Positions 28,939 through 36,869 of a DNA stretch of 64,000 bases are shown one piece after another. Within the stretch, counting starts at the first letter, position 1. Every line of letters starts with the position of its first letter. The DNA is taken from positions 496,001 to 560,000 of the forward strand of contig NZ_WPAG02000002.1 in the NCBI RefSeq assembly GCF_013602415.1. The letters are read 5' to 3'. Position numbers and translations under genes: made by a program. The notes below the pieces were generated by a model that did no database searches, was not told the DNA's origin, and saw only the letters and a program-made list of their open reading frames with translations. Source of the stretch: Rhodococcus sp. B50 (GTDB lineage: Bacteria; Actinomycetota; Actinomycetes; Mycobacteriales; Mycobacteriaceae).

Positions 28939-28984
28939 CGTTCGGACATCGAGCACATGTGCGTTCGGACATCGAGCACATGCG
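28939..28984. repeat. Tandem 23-bp direct repeat
   Basis: Two adjacent copies of a unit beginning CGTTCGGACATCGAGCACATG (28939-28961 and 28962-28984) agree over the first 21 bases. It lies upstream of the candidate small ORF (minus) and of the SPOR-like gene (plus). It could be a paired operator or a slippage duplication. Confidence 0.75.
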
Positions 28985-29061
28985 TGCGGCCCGACAGTAC
29001 CGCGCCACGCCCGCCGACGGGTTGCCCGTACACGAGGACGTCGTTCGGGCACACTGAGACC

Positions 29062-29244
29062 ATGAGCGACGACGGCTGGTACTACGACGTGCGCACGGGG
29101 AAGGTCTCCCAGGGCAAGGATCCGCACGCCCTCAATCGCATGGGTCCCTACCCGGATCGGGAGACCGCTCAGCGGGCGCTGGAGATCGCAGCAGAACGGA
29201 ACAAGGCGGCCGACGCCGCCGACGACGACTGGAAGAACGGCTGA
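29062..29244 (+). CDS. Small SPOR-like domain protein
   Basis: 60 residues from ATG 29062. The sequence MSDDGWYYDVRTGKVSQGKDPHALNRMGPYPDRETAQRALEI matches a very conserved small actinobacterial family that databases call SPOR-domain or, wrongly, methionine aminopeptidase. Its function is unknown. It is charged and soluble. It is followed by an RNB nuclease 43 bp downstream on the same strand, and a tandem repeat lies about 80 bp upstream. Confidence 0.8.
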   Translation: MSDDGWYYDVRTGKVSQGKDPHALNRMGPYPDRETAQRALEIAAERNKAADAADDDWKNG

Positions 29245-29287
29245 GTTCGACGACGAGCACCCGGAACCGCAGGAGCTCACGAGCATC

Positions 29288-30697
29288 GTGGTGACCACTC
29301 CCATCGTCGTCGCGCCGGCGATCGACTTCGCCGACGTGCGCGCCGAATTCGACCTCGTCGACGCTTTTTCCTCGGATGCGCTCGACGAGGCGCGCCGGGC
29401 CGAGGACCGCTTCGCGGACGTGCGCGAGGACCGCACCGACCTGCCGCTCGTGACCATCGACCCACCCGGATCGATGGATCTCGACCAGGCGCTGCACCTC
29501 CAGCGCACCGACGACGGTTTCGTGCTCCACTACGCGATCGCCGACGTGTACGCACTCGTCGAACCGGGTGGCGCGCTCGACGCCGAGACACATCGTCGTG
29601 GCCAGACCTTCTACCTGCCCGACGGCTCGGTTCCGCTGCATCCGCGCGAATTGTCCGAGGGCACCGCGAGCCTGCTGCCGGGCGCCGTCCGCCCGGCGGC
29701 GTTGTGGCGGATCGACACCGACCACCGCGGCGAGCCCGTCGCCGTGAGTGCGCGGCGCGCGCTCGTCCGGTCGGTCGCGCGCATGGACTATGCCGGAGTG
29801 CAACGCGACGCCGATGCGGGCAGGCTGCATCCGTCCGTCGAAGCGTTGCCCGACTTCGGCCGGTTGCGCGCGGCCGCGGCGCTCGCGCGCGGCGCGATCG
29901 AACTGCGCCTGCCCACGCAGGACGTCGTGCCGCACGGCGACGGTTGGAAGCTGCAGATCGAACCGCGCACCGAGGCAGACGAGTGGAACTCCGAGATCTC
30001 GCTGCTCACCGGAATGTGCGCCGCGCAGATGATGATCGACGCCCGGGTCGGTCTGCTGCGCACCCTGCCCACCGCCGATCCCGCCGCGGTCGACGGATTG
30101 CGTCGCACCGCGCGGTCGTTGAACGTGCCGTGGCCGCCGCAGATCGGTGTCGGAGCCTTCCTCGCCGGACTCGACGCCAACGATCCGCGAACGCTCGTGT
30201 TGATGAGCGAAGCGCCGACCCTGCTGCGCGGGGCGTCCTACGCCGCCTTCGACGGTGAACTGCCCGAGACGATCCTGCACGGAGCGATCGGTGCACCCTA
30301 CGCGCATGTCACCGCGCCGTTGCGCCGGTTGTCCGACCGGTACGCCACCGAGGTGTGCCTCGCGGTGTCGTCGGGCCTGCCCGTCCCGGAAGCGGTGCGC
30401 GCGGAACTGTCCGCGATGCCGAAGATCATGTCGTCGACGGATTCGCTCGCCGGCAAGGTGAATCGGGCGTGTATCGACCTGACCGAGGCCGTCGTCCTCG
30501 CGCCGCGGGTGGGGGAGACCTTCGAGGCGACGGTGCTGAAGGAGGCTACCGACCGGCGCGACGCCGAGGTGTTCGTCGCCTCCGAGACCGTCATCGGCCC
30601 GTGCGGCGGGGAACCCGAGGAGGGCAGCACCGTGCGGGTGCGGCTCACCCTCGCCGACCCGCAGGCCCGCAAGATCCGCTTCGATCATGACCGGTGA
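29288..30697 (+). CDS. RNB-domain ribonuclease-like protein
   Basis: 469 residues from GTG 29288. The RNB catalytic motif is DPPGSMDLDQAL (Asp58, Asp64, Asp66, Gln67). In classical RNase II/R the fourth position is Asp, so one metal ligand differs. The body keeps HYAIADVYALVEPG, SLLPGAVRPA, SEISLLTGMCAAQM and APYAHVTAPLRRLSDRY, the RNase II family landmarks. There are no clear cold-shock domains, so it is a short actinobacterial form. It may degrade RNA or act as a non-classical RNB protein. It overlaps the CHAP gene by 11 bp. Confidence 0.88.
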   Translation: MVTTPIVVAPAIDFADVRAEFDLVDAFSSDALDEARRAEDRFADVREDRTDLPLVTIDPPGSMDLDQALHLQRTDDGFVLHYAIADVYALVEPGGALDAETHRRGQTFYLPDGSVPLHPRELSEGTASLLPGAVRPAALWRIDTDHRGEPVAVSARRALVRSVARMDYAGVQRDADAGRLHPSVEALPDFGRLRAAAALARGAIELRLPTQDVVPHGDGWKLQIEPRTEADEWNSEISLLTGMCAAQMMIDARVGLLRTLPTADPAAVDGLRRTARSLNVPWPPQIGVGAFLAGLDANDPRTLVLMSEAPTLLRGASYAAFDGELPETILHGAIGAPYAHVTAPLRRLSDRYATEVCLAVSSGLPVPEAVRAELSAMPKIMSSTDSLAGKVNRACIDLTEAVVLAPRVGETFEATVLKEATDRRDAEVFVASETVIGPCGGEPEEGSTVRVRLTLADPQARKIRFDHDR

Positions 30698-31289
30698 GGT
30701 GGCGCGGCGGCGACGCCCGGTCGCTGCCGTCCTCGCCGTCGCGGTCGCGTTGTGTGCGGCGCTCGCGGTGCTCGTGTGGTGGATCCTGCCGAACCGGCTG
30801 TTCCCCTGGGACAGTGCGTCGTTCCCCGAGATCGACACCTCGACGTTGTCGCCGACGCAGGTGCGGATCGTCGAACTGCTCGAGGAGCAGCACGAGGCGC
30901 AACCGCCCGGCACGTTCTACTCGGAGGGCGTCCGCGAACCGTGGTGCGCCGACTTCGTCAGCTGGATCATGCGGGAAGCCGGTGTGCCGCTGTCCAATCC
31001 GCACTCGGGTCATTGGCGGATCCCGGGCGTGTACACACTCCAGGAGTACTACGAGCAGACCGACCGCTACGAACCGGCAGGAACGGAGTACCGGCCGGAG
31101 GTCGGCGATGTGGTGCTGTACCACAACAGGATCGGCGTCGGCCAGCGCGAACACACGAACATCGTTGTCGCCGTCGACGGTGATTCCGCGATCACCGTCG
31201 GCGGCAACGAGATGGGCAAGATCAGGGTCCACGAACTCGACCCGACCGGTGACGACGCCGTGATCGGCTTCGGACGGTTGCCGGCCTGA
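30687..31289 (+). CDS. Membrane-anchored CHAP-domain protein
   Basis: 200 residues from ATG 30687, starting inside the last codons of the RNB gene. A cytoplasmic RRRRP stretch precedes one transmembrane helix (residues 12-34). The exterior part carries a CHAP/NlpC-like amidase domain: Cys87 in EPWCADFVSWIMREAG and His in HTNIVVAVDG near residue 155, plus a DVVLYH strand. Such proteins cut peptidoglycan or act as cell-wall amidases. The overlap with an RNA nuclease is unusual and suggests translational coupling rather than a shared pathway. Confidence 0.85.
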   Translation: MTGEVARRRRPVAAVLAVAVALCAALAVLVWWILPNRLFPWDSASFPEIDTSTLSPTQVRIVELLEEQHEAQPPGTFYSEGVREPWCADFVSWIMREAGVPLSNPHSGHWRIPGVYTLQEYYEQTDRYEPAGTEYRPEVGDVVLYHNRIGVGQREHTNIVVAVDGDSAITVGGNEMGKIRVHELDPTGDDAVIGFGRLPA

Positions 31290-31295
31290 GCAGGG

Positions 31296-32252
31296 TCAGC
31301 GGAACCCGTCGGTGGCCTCGACGAGCCGGTGCACGATCCCCGGTTCGGTCGCCGCATGTCCCGCATCCTCGACGACGTGCAAGCGGGAGGCCGGCCACGC
31401 GTCGTGCAGATCATGGGCACTGCGCGCCGGGCACACCACGTCGTAGCGGCCCTGCACGATCACACCCGGGATGTCGCGCAGCAGATGCGCGTCGCGAAGG
31501 AGCGCCCCCTCGTCGAAGAATCCGCGGTGGTGGAAGTAGTGGTTCTCGATGCGCGCGAAGGCCAGGGCGAACCGGGGTTCGGCGGTCTCCGCGACTCGAT
31601 CCGGGTTCGGCAACAGCGAGCTCGTCGCGCCCTCCCAGGTGGACCATGCGATCGCCGCGTTCAGGGCGACGTCCCGATCGGTCGAGTGCAGCAGGCGGTG
31701 GTAGACGTCCACGGGATGCTCACCCGGCTCGGCGTCGAGCGGAGCGCAGAATCCCTCCCACGCCTCGGGGAACAGTTGCCCGGCGCCGCCGTTGTAGTAC
31801 CAGTCGATCTCGCTGCGGCGCAGCAGGAAGATCCCGCGCAGGACGAGTTCGGTGACGCGCTCGGGGTGCCGCTGGGCGTAGGCGAGGGCGAGCGTCGAGC
31901 CCCACGACCCGCCGAAGACCATCCACCGGTCCACACCGAGGAAGGTGCGCAGCCGCTCGATGTCGGCGATCAGATGGTCGGTGGTGTTGACCGACAGGTC
32001 GGCGCCGTCGGCCACGTGGGGCTGCGACCGGCCGCAGCCACGCTGATCGAACAACACGATCCGGTATGCGGCCGGATCGAAGAAGCGCCGGTGCAGGGGC
32101 GCGGTGCCCCCGCCCGGACCGCCGTGGAGGAAGACCACGGGCTTGCCCTGCGGATTACCGCTGACCTCCCAGTACAGCTGCTGGCCGTCGCCGACGTCGA
32201 GCATGCCCGTCGCGTGCGGCTCGATCGGCGGATACAGTTCGCGTCGCACCAC
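31296..32252 (-). CDS. pip: Proline iminopeptidase
   Basis: 318 residues from GTG 32252; a second GTG follows at once, so the start is ambiguous by one codon. It is an alpha/beta hydrolase of peptidase family S33: HGGPGGGTAPLHRRFFDP (oxyanion), VLFDQRGCGRS, nucleophile elbow FGGSWGSTLALAYAQ, and late Asp and His (QGRYDVVCPARSAHDLH, DAGHAA). It removes N-terminal proline from peptides. The stop of the plus-strand CHAP gene is 6 bp away (convergent). Confidence 0.95.
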   Translation of the reverse strand: MVRRELYPPIEPHATGMLDVGDGQQLYWEVSGNPQGKPVVFLHGGPGGGTAPLHRRFFDPAAYRIVLFDQRGCGRSQPHVADGADLSVNTTDHLIADIERLRTFLGVDRWMVFGGSWGSTLALAYAQRHPERVTELVLRGIFLLRRSEIDWYYNGGAGQLFPEAWEGFCAPLDAEPGEHPVDVYHRLLHSTDRDVALNAAIAWSTWEGATSSLLPNPDRVAETAEPRFALAFARIENHYFHHRGFFDEGALLRDAHLLRDIPGVIVQGRYDVVCPARSAHDLHDAWPASRLHVVEDAGHAATEPGIVHRLVEATDGFR

Positions 32253-32255
32253 AGG

Positions 32256-32714
32256 TCAGAATCCGACGAGGCCCGACGCGAAATCGGGAATGTCGAGGCC
32301 GCGCAGGGCCTCCTCGCGCACCTCCGGGCACTGCGCGGAGGTCGCCGCGTCGATGCGGCCCCGGTCGCCCGCGAGCACGACGAGATCGACACCGTTCGCC
32401 GCACCCCATTCACCGACGAGGATGTTGAGGCCTCCGCGGCCCACCGAGGGGGTGTAGGTGCGCCAGTTCGACAACTGGCCTTCGAGACGAGCACACAGGT
32501 CGGCGGTCTGCGCTTCGGTGAAGCCACCGGCTCCGGCCTCCGCGGGCGATCCTGCAACGGACGTCGAACCCGTAGACTCCGCCGACCGCGACGTCTCGAC
32601 CGTGGCGTCGGTCGACGTTCCACTGGGTGCCGGATCCTGAGCCGGTGCGCAGCCGACGAGAACACCCGCCAGTGCGGCGGTGACGGCGGGGACGAGACTG
32701 AAGCGGAGCTGCAT
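32256..32714 (-). CDS. Putative lipoprotein, DUF3558-like
   Basis: 152 residues from ATG 32714. A signal peptide ends in the lipobox LVGC (Cys22), followed by a Ser/Thr/Ala-rich linker (residues 24-60) and a compact domain with LCARLEGQLSNWRTYTPSVGRGGLNILVGEW, two Cys that could form a disulphide, and DFASGLVGF at the end. It resembles small actinobacterial cell-envelope lipoproteins. No enzyme motif is visible. It lies 3 bp upstream of the proline iminopeptidase, so the two may be co-transcribed. Confidence 0.75.
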   Translation of the reverse strand: MQLRFSLVPAVTAALAGVLVGCAPAQDPAPSGTSTDATVETSRSAESTGSTSVAGSPAEAGAGGFTEAQTADLCARLEGQLSNWRTYTPSVGRGGLNILVGEWGAANGVDLVVLAGDRGRIDAATSAQCPEVREEALRGLDIPDFASGLVGF

Positions 32715-32783
32715 GGACACCTCGTGGGTCGTTGGGTCGGGTCGTCGTCGAGTCTGCCACCGATCCGGAAGGTGCCCGAAAAA

Positions 32784-32824
32784 TGCGACGGGCACCACCG
32801 AACTCGTCGATGGTGCCCGTCGTC
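32784..32824 (-). terminator. Terminator of panB
   Basis: An 11-bp stem GACGGGCACCA (32787-32797) / TGGTGCCCGTC (32811-32821) lies 12 bases past the panB stop. On the minus strand it is followed by a T-rich stretch (GCATTTTTCGG). It is a classic intrinsic terminator. Confidence 0.85.
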
Positions 32825-32832
32825 GCAGATTC

Positions 32833-33696
32833 TCAGAAGGAGTGCTCGGGCCCCGGGAAGGTGCCCTGCGCCACTTCTGCTGCGTACTGCGTTGCTGCTC
32901 GGCGTAATTCGTCGCCCACCTGCCCGAACTTCTTGACGAACTTCGCGGTCTTCCCGCTCGTGTAGCCGGCCATGTCCTGCCAGACGAGGACCTGGGCGTC
33001 GCATTCGTTGCCGGCGCCGATGCCGACGGTCGGGATGCTCAGCTTGCGGGTGACCTGCCCGGCCAGATCTGCCGGCACCATCTCCATCACGACGGAGAAG
33101 GCGCCCGCCTCCTGGACGGCGATCGCATCGGCGACGAGCTGCTCGGCGCCGTCGCCGCGCCCCTGCACCCGGAACCCGCCGAGTGTGTTCACGGACTGCG
33201 GAGTGAAGCCGATGTGGGCCTGCACGGGGATACCGGCGGCGGTGATCGCGGCGATCTGCGGAGCCATCCGCTCGCCGCCCTCGAGCTTCACCGCGTGGGC
33301 GCCGCCCTCCTTCATGAACCGCACGGCCGTCGTAAGGGCCTGCTCGGGCGAGGCCTCGTACGAGCCGAACGGCAGATCGGCGACGACGAGCGCGTGCGGA
33401 GCGCCGCGCACGACGCCGCGGACGAGCGGGAGGAGCTCATCGATCGTCACGGGCACCGTGGTGTCGTAGCCGTACACGACGTTGGCTGCGGAATCGCCCA
33501 CGAGCAGGACGGGGATACCGGCCTCCTCGAAGATGCGGGCGGAGGAGTAGTCGTAGGCCGTCAACTCGGCCCAGCGGCGGCCTTCGGCCTTCATCGCCTG
33601 CAGGTGATGGACTCGTGTCTTGCGCTTGGGGGTGTCGGCAGGGGCTGCAGCGGAAGCCGCGCCACCGTATACGGACGTCACGTTGTCGGACATCAC
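32833..33696 (-). CDS. panB: 3-methyl-2-oxobutanoate hydroxymethyltransferase
   Basis: 287 residues from GTG 33696; the next codon is ATG and could also start. First step of pantothenate synthesis, making ketopantoate from 2-oxoisovalerate and methylene-THF. Conserved blocks are [32 protein letters not shown] (metal site), [46 protein letters not shown] and [11 protein letters not shown]. The N-terminal 25 residues are an extra Ala-rich tail. In M. tuberculosis panB (Rv2225) also sits next to the Hip1 gene. Pantothenate feeds CoA and the ACP cofactor. Confidence 0.95.
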   Translation of the reverse strand: MMSDNVTSVYGGAASAAAPADTPKRKTRVHHLQAMKAEGRRWAELTAYDYSSARIFEEAGIPVLLVGDSAANVVYGYDTTVPVTIDELLPLVRGVVRGAPHALVVADLPFGSYEASPEQALTTAVRFMKEGGAHAVKLEGGERMAPQIAAITAAGIPVQAHIGFTPQSVNTLGGFRVQGRGDGAEQLVADAIAVQEAGAFSVVMEMVPADLAGQVTRKLSIPTVGIGAGNECDAQVLVWQDMAGYTSGKTAKFVKKFGQVGDELRRAATQYAAEVAQGTFPGPEHSF

Positions 33697-33881
33697 TGTC
33701 CCTTTCTTCCTCGAGGCCCTCGGGGTCCCCGGGTCGGGTGATGACCGTCTCAGTCTGCCACTCGGGCCGGAACCCGCGAAGGTCTCGACGCGGTGCGATT
33801 GGTCACATCGCAGCGCTGCCGGTCATGGGGCAGTGCCGGTCGCGAGGCAGTGCGCAGCCCTCTCCGTGGCACGATCGGATC

Positions 33882-35432
33882 GTGCCCCACCCCGCTCGCG
33901 TGCGCATCCGTCGTCTGTTCGTCCTGGCGCTCGTTGCCGTTGCCGTTGCGACCGCATGCGGTGACACTGCCGAGGAGGAACGGCAGCCGTCGGCAGTCGG
34001 AGTGGTTCCGGGGCTCGAACGGTTCTACGAGCAGGACCCGGAGTGGGAGTCGTGCGGGCCGTACAGCGCCGACGGGCCGATGTTGGAGCGGCAGGGCGTG
34101 GAATGCGCTCGGCTCGAGGTTCCGCTCGACTACGCGGATCCGAGCGGTGAGGTGATCACCCTTGCGGTGTCGCGACTGGCCGCCGCGGGCGACCGGATCG
34201 GTTCCCTGCTGGTCAATCCCGGCGGGCCGGGCGCCTCGGGACTGTCGACGGCGCTCGCCGCCGACGGCACCGTTCTCGCCGACCGTTTCGATGTGATCGG
34301 TTTCGACCCTCGCGGGGTCGGGTCGTCCGAACCGGCGGTCCGCTGCCTCACCGACGCCGAGTTCGACGCCGACCGCGCCCTCGACGACGGGGACACGAGC
34401 CCCGAGGGTATCGCCGAGGCGGAGAAGCGCAATCGCGAGTACGCCCAGCTGTGCGCCGAACGCAACGGCACGGACCTGCTCGCCCACGTCGGCACCCGTG
34501 AGGTCGTGCAGGACATGGACGTCCTCCGCGCCGTCCTCGGCGACGACGCGCTGACCTATCTCGGTTTCTCGTACGGAACCCGGCTCGGCACCCTCTACGC
34601 CGAGGCCTTCCCCGGTCGGGTGCGGGCCATGGTGCTCGACGGTGCGATCGACCCGGAGCAGGACCCGGTCGAGGAGATCGTGCTGCAGGCCGAGGGCTTC
34701 CAGAAGGCCTTCGACGAGTTCGCGGCGTACTGCGCGCAGTACGCCGGGTGCCCCCTCGGGGCCGAGCCGTCCCGGGCCGCCGAGCGGTTCCGTGCGCTCG
34801 TCGACCCGCTGCTCGACGCTCCCGCACCCACGACCGACCCGCGCGGGCTGAGCCACCGCGACGCGATCACCGGTGTGCAGCAGGGGTTGTACTCGCCGAC
34901 CCTGTGGGGGTCGTTGCGCGGCGGGTTGGAGTCGCTCGCGAGCACCGGCACCGGCGACACCCTGTTGAGGCTCGCCGATCTCTACGAAGGGCGCGGCGAG
35001 GACGGCACCTACAGCAACATCACCGACGCCTTCAACGCCATCCGGTGCGTGGACGACCCGCCGGTGACCGACCGGGCGCTCGCCGGCGAACTCGACACGC
35101 GGTTCCGCGCGGCCGCACCCTTCCTCGACGACGGCCGCGGCACCGGATCGGCGGCCCTCGACGTCTGTGCCTTCTGGCCGGTTCCGGCCACCGGAGAACC
35201 GCACACGCCCGACGTTCGCGATCTGCCGCCCGTGCTCGTGGTCTCGACGACCGGGGATCCGGCGACTCCCTACGGCGCGGGGGTCGAACTCGCCGCCCGG
35301 CTCGATGGTGTCCTGGTGACCTTCGAGGGAACGCAGCACACCGTGGTGCTCGACGGCAACGAGTGCGTGGACACCGCTGTGACCAGCTATCTTGTGGATC
35401 TCGAGGTGCCCGCCGGCGAGCCTCACTGCTGA
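33882..35432 (+). CDS. caeA: Hip1/CaeA-type lipoprotein alpha/beta hydrolase (TAP family)
   Basis: 516 residues from GTG 33882; GTG 33900 would also work. The N-terminal hydrophobic stretch ends at VATAC (Cys26), a permissive lipobox, so it is probably lipid-anchored outside. Nucleophile Ser230 sits in GFSYGTRLG (M. tuberculosis Hip1 Ser228). Asp lies in GDPATPY, His in GTQHTVVLDGNECVD, and a TAP-like C-terminal domain follows. Hip1 (Rv2224c) is a cell-envelope protease or esterase that cleaves GroEL2. M. tuberculosis has two adjacent copies (Rv2223c, Rv2224c), but only one is here. Next gene is glnA2, as in M. tuberculosis. Confidence 0.88.
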   Translation: MPHPARVRIRRLFVLALVAVAVATACGDTAEEERQPSAVGVVPGLERFYEQDPEWESCGPYSADGPMLERQGVECARLEVPLDYADPSGEVITLAVSRLAAAGDRIGSLLVNPGGPGASGLSTALAADGTVLADRFDVIGFDPRGVGSSEPAVRCLTDAEFDADRALDDGDTSPEGIAEAEKRNREYAQLCAERNGTDLLAHVGTREVVQDMDVLRAVLGDDALTYLGFSYGTRLGTLYAEAFPGRVRAMVLDGAIDPEQDPVEEIVLQAEGFQKAFDEFAAYCAQYAGCPLGAEPSRAAERFRALVDPLLDAPAPTTDPRGLSHRDAITGVQQGLYSPTLWGSLRGGLESLASTGTGDTLLRLADLYEGRGEDGTYSNITDAFNAIRCVDDPPVTDRALAGELDTRFRAAAPFLDDGRGTGSAALDVCAFWPVPATGEPHTPDVRDLPPVLVVSTTGDPATPYGAGVELAARLDGVLVTFEGTQHTVVLDGNECVDTAVTSYLVDLEVPAGEPHC

Positions 35433-35478
35433 CCGGCGGGACGTGTGAGCGACACGCCATCCGGATGCGCCTGCCGAT

Positions 35479-35510
35479 GTAACACGGAATTAACGGATTG
35501 TGCCTAGTCT
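35479..35510 (+). promoter_or_regulatory. Putative glnA2 promoter with a GlnR-like half site
   Basis: TAGTCT (35505-35510) lies 7 bases before the ATG, typical of a leaderless actinobacterial transcript. Upstream, GTAAC-N6-TTAAC (35479-35494) matches the first GlnR half (GTNAC) but only partly the second (GAAAC). Confidence 0.35.
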
Positions 35511-35517
35511 CGCGGGT

Positions 35518-36855
35518 ATGGATCGCCAGAAGGAGTTCGTGCTCCGCACCCTCGAAGAGCGCGACATTCGGTTCGTGCGTCTGTGGTTCACCGACGTCGT
35601 CGGCACCCTCAAGTCGGTGGCGATCGCGCCGGCCGAACTCGAAGGGGCCTTCGAGGAGGGCATCGGTTTCGACGGCTCGGCCATCGAGGGCTTCTCTCGC
35701 ATCTCCGAAGCCGACATGGTCGCGCGTCCCGATGCCACCACCTTCCAGGTGCTGCCCTGGACCGACGACCGGGGCCATCAGTACTCGGCCAGGATGTTCT
35801 GCGACATCACCATGCCCGGTGGCACCCCGAGCTGGGCCGATCCCCGCCATGTGCTGCGGCGTCAGCTCAACAAGGCCTCCGACCTCGGCTTCAGTTGCTA
35901 CGTGCACCCCGAGATCGAGTTCTTCCTCGTCGAGGACGGCCCCGAAGGCAACGCACCCGTGCCGGCCGACATCGGCGGCTACTTCGACCAGTCGGTGCAC
36001 CGTTCCGCCCCGCACTTCCGGCGCCACGCCATCGACGCGCTCGAATCCATGGGTATCTCGGTGGAGTTCAGCCACCACGAGACCGCACCCGGCCAGCAGG
36101 AGATCGACCTGCGCTACGCCGACGCGTTGTCCATGGCCGACAACGTCATGACCTTCCGCTATGTGGTCAAGGAGATCGCGATGCAGGAAGGCGTGCGGGC
36201 CACCTTCATGCCCAAGCCTTTCCGCGACCACGCAGGGTCGGCGATGCACACCCACATGTCGCTGTTCGAAGGCGAGACCAACGCCTTCCACGACCCCGAC
36301 GACCCGTTGCAACTCTCGGCGACCGGTAAGGCGTTCATCGCCGGTGTCCTCGAGCACTCCAACGAGATCAGCGCCGTCACCAACCAGTGGGTCAACTCGT
36401 ACAAGCGTCTCGTGCACGGGGGAGAGGCACCGACGGCCGCATGCTGGGGTCCGTCGAACCGCTCCGCGCTCGTGCGCGTCCCGATGTACACGCCGAACAA
36501 GGCGTCGTCGCGTCGTGTCGAGATCCGCACCCCCGATTCGGCATGCAACCCCTATCTGACCTTCGCGGTGTTGCTCGCGGCCGGCCTGCGCGGCATCGAG
36601 AAGGGTTACGAGCTCGCACCCGAGGCCGAGGACGACGTGTGGTCGCTGACCTCCGCCGAGCGTCGCGCCATGGGCTACCGCGAACTGCCCACCGATCTCG
36701 ACATCGCGCTGCGCGAAATGGAGAAGTCCGAACTCGTCGCCGAGACCCTCGGTGAGCACGTCTTCGACTACTTCCTGCGCAACAAGTGGCGGGAGTGGGA
36801 GAACTACCGCAGCCAGGTCACTCCGTTCGAACTCGAGCAGTACCTGGGGCTGTAA
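35518..36855 (+). CDS. glnA2: Glutamine synthetase type I, GlnA2
   Basis: 445 residues from ATG 35518. The GS fold is complete: [24 protein letters not shown] (metal Glu), [22 protein letters not shown], and [15 protein letters not shown]. The tyrosine adenylylated in GlnA1 (Tyr406) is replaced by Trp375 (EDDVWSLT), so it is not expected to be controlled by the GlnE downstream at this site. Related GlnA2/GlnA3 proteins of Streptomyces make gamma-glutamyl-polyamines; that is an alternative role. It precedes glnE by 14 bp and is probably co-transcribed. Confidence 0.93.
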   Translation: MDRQKEFVLRTLEERDIRFVRLWFTDVVGTLKSVAIAPAELEGAFEEGIGFDGSAIEGFSRISEADMVARPDATTFQVLPWTDDRGHQYSARMFCDITMPGGTPSWADPRHVLRRQLNKASDLGFSCYVHPEIEFFLVEDGPEGNAPVPADIGGYFDQSVHRSAPHFRRHAIDALESMGISVEFSHHETAPGQQEIDLRYADALSMADNVMTFRYVVKEIAMQEGVRATFMPKPFRDHAGSAMHTHMSLFEGETNAFHDPDDPLQLSATGKAFIAGVLEHSNEISAVTNQWVNSYKRLVHGGEAPTAACWGPSNRSALVRVPMYTPNKASSRRVEIRTPDSACNPYLTFAVLLAAGLRGIEKGYELAPEAEDDVWSLTSAERRAMGYRELPTDLDIALREMEKSELVAETLGEHVFDYFLRNKWREWENYRSQVTPFELEQYLGL

Positions 36856-36869
36856 GCGACGATGGAAGC

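Noticed and set aside
35479..35494. Full GlnR site upstream of glnA2
   Set aside because: Only the first half (GTAAC) fits; the second (TTAAC) matches GAAAC at three of five positions. Kept only as a weak part of the promoter entry.
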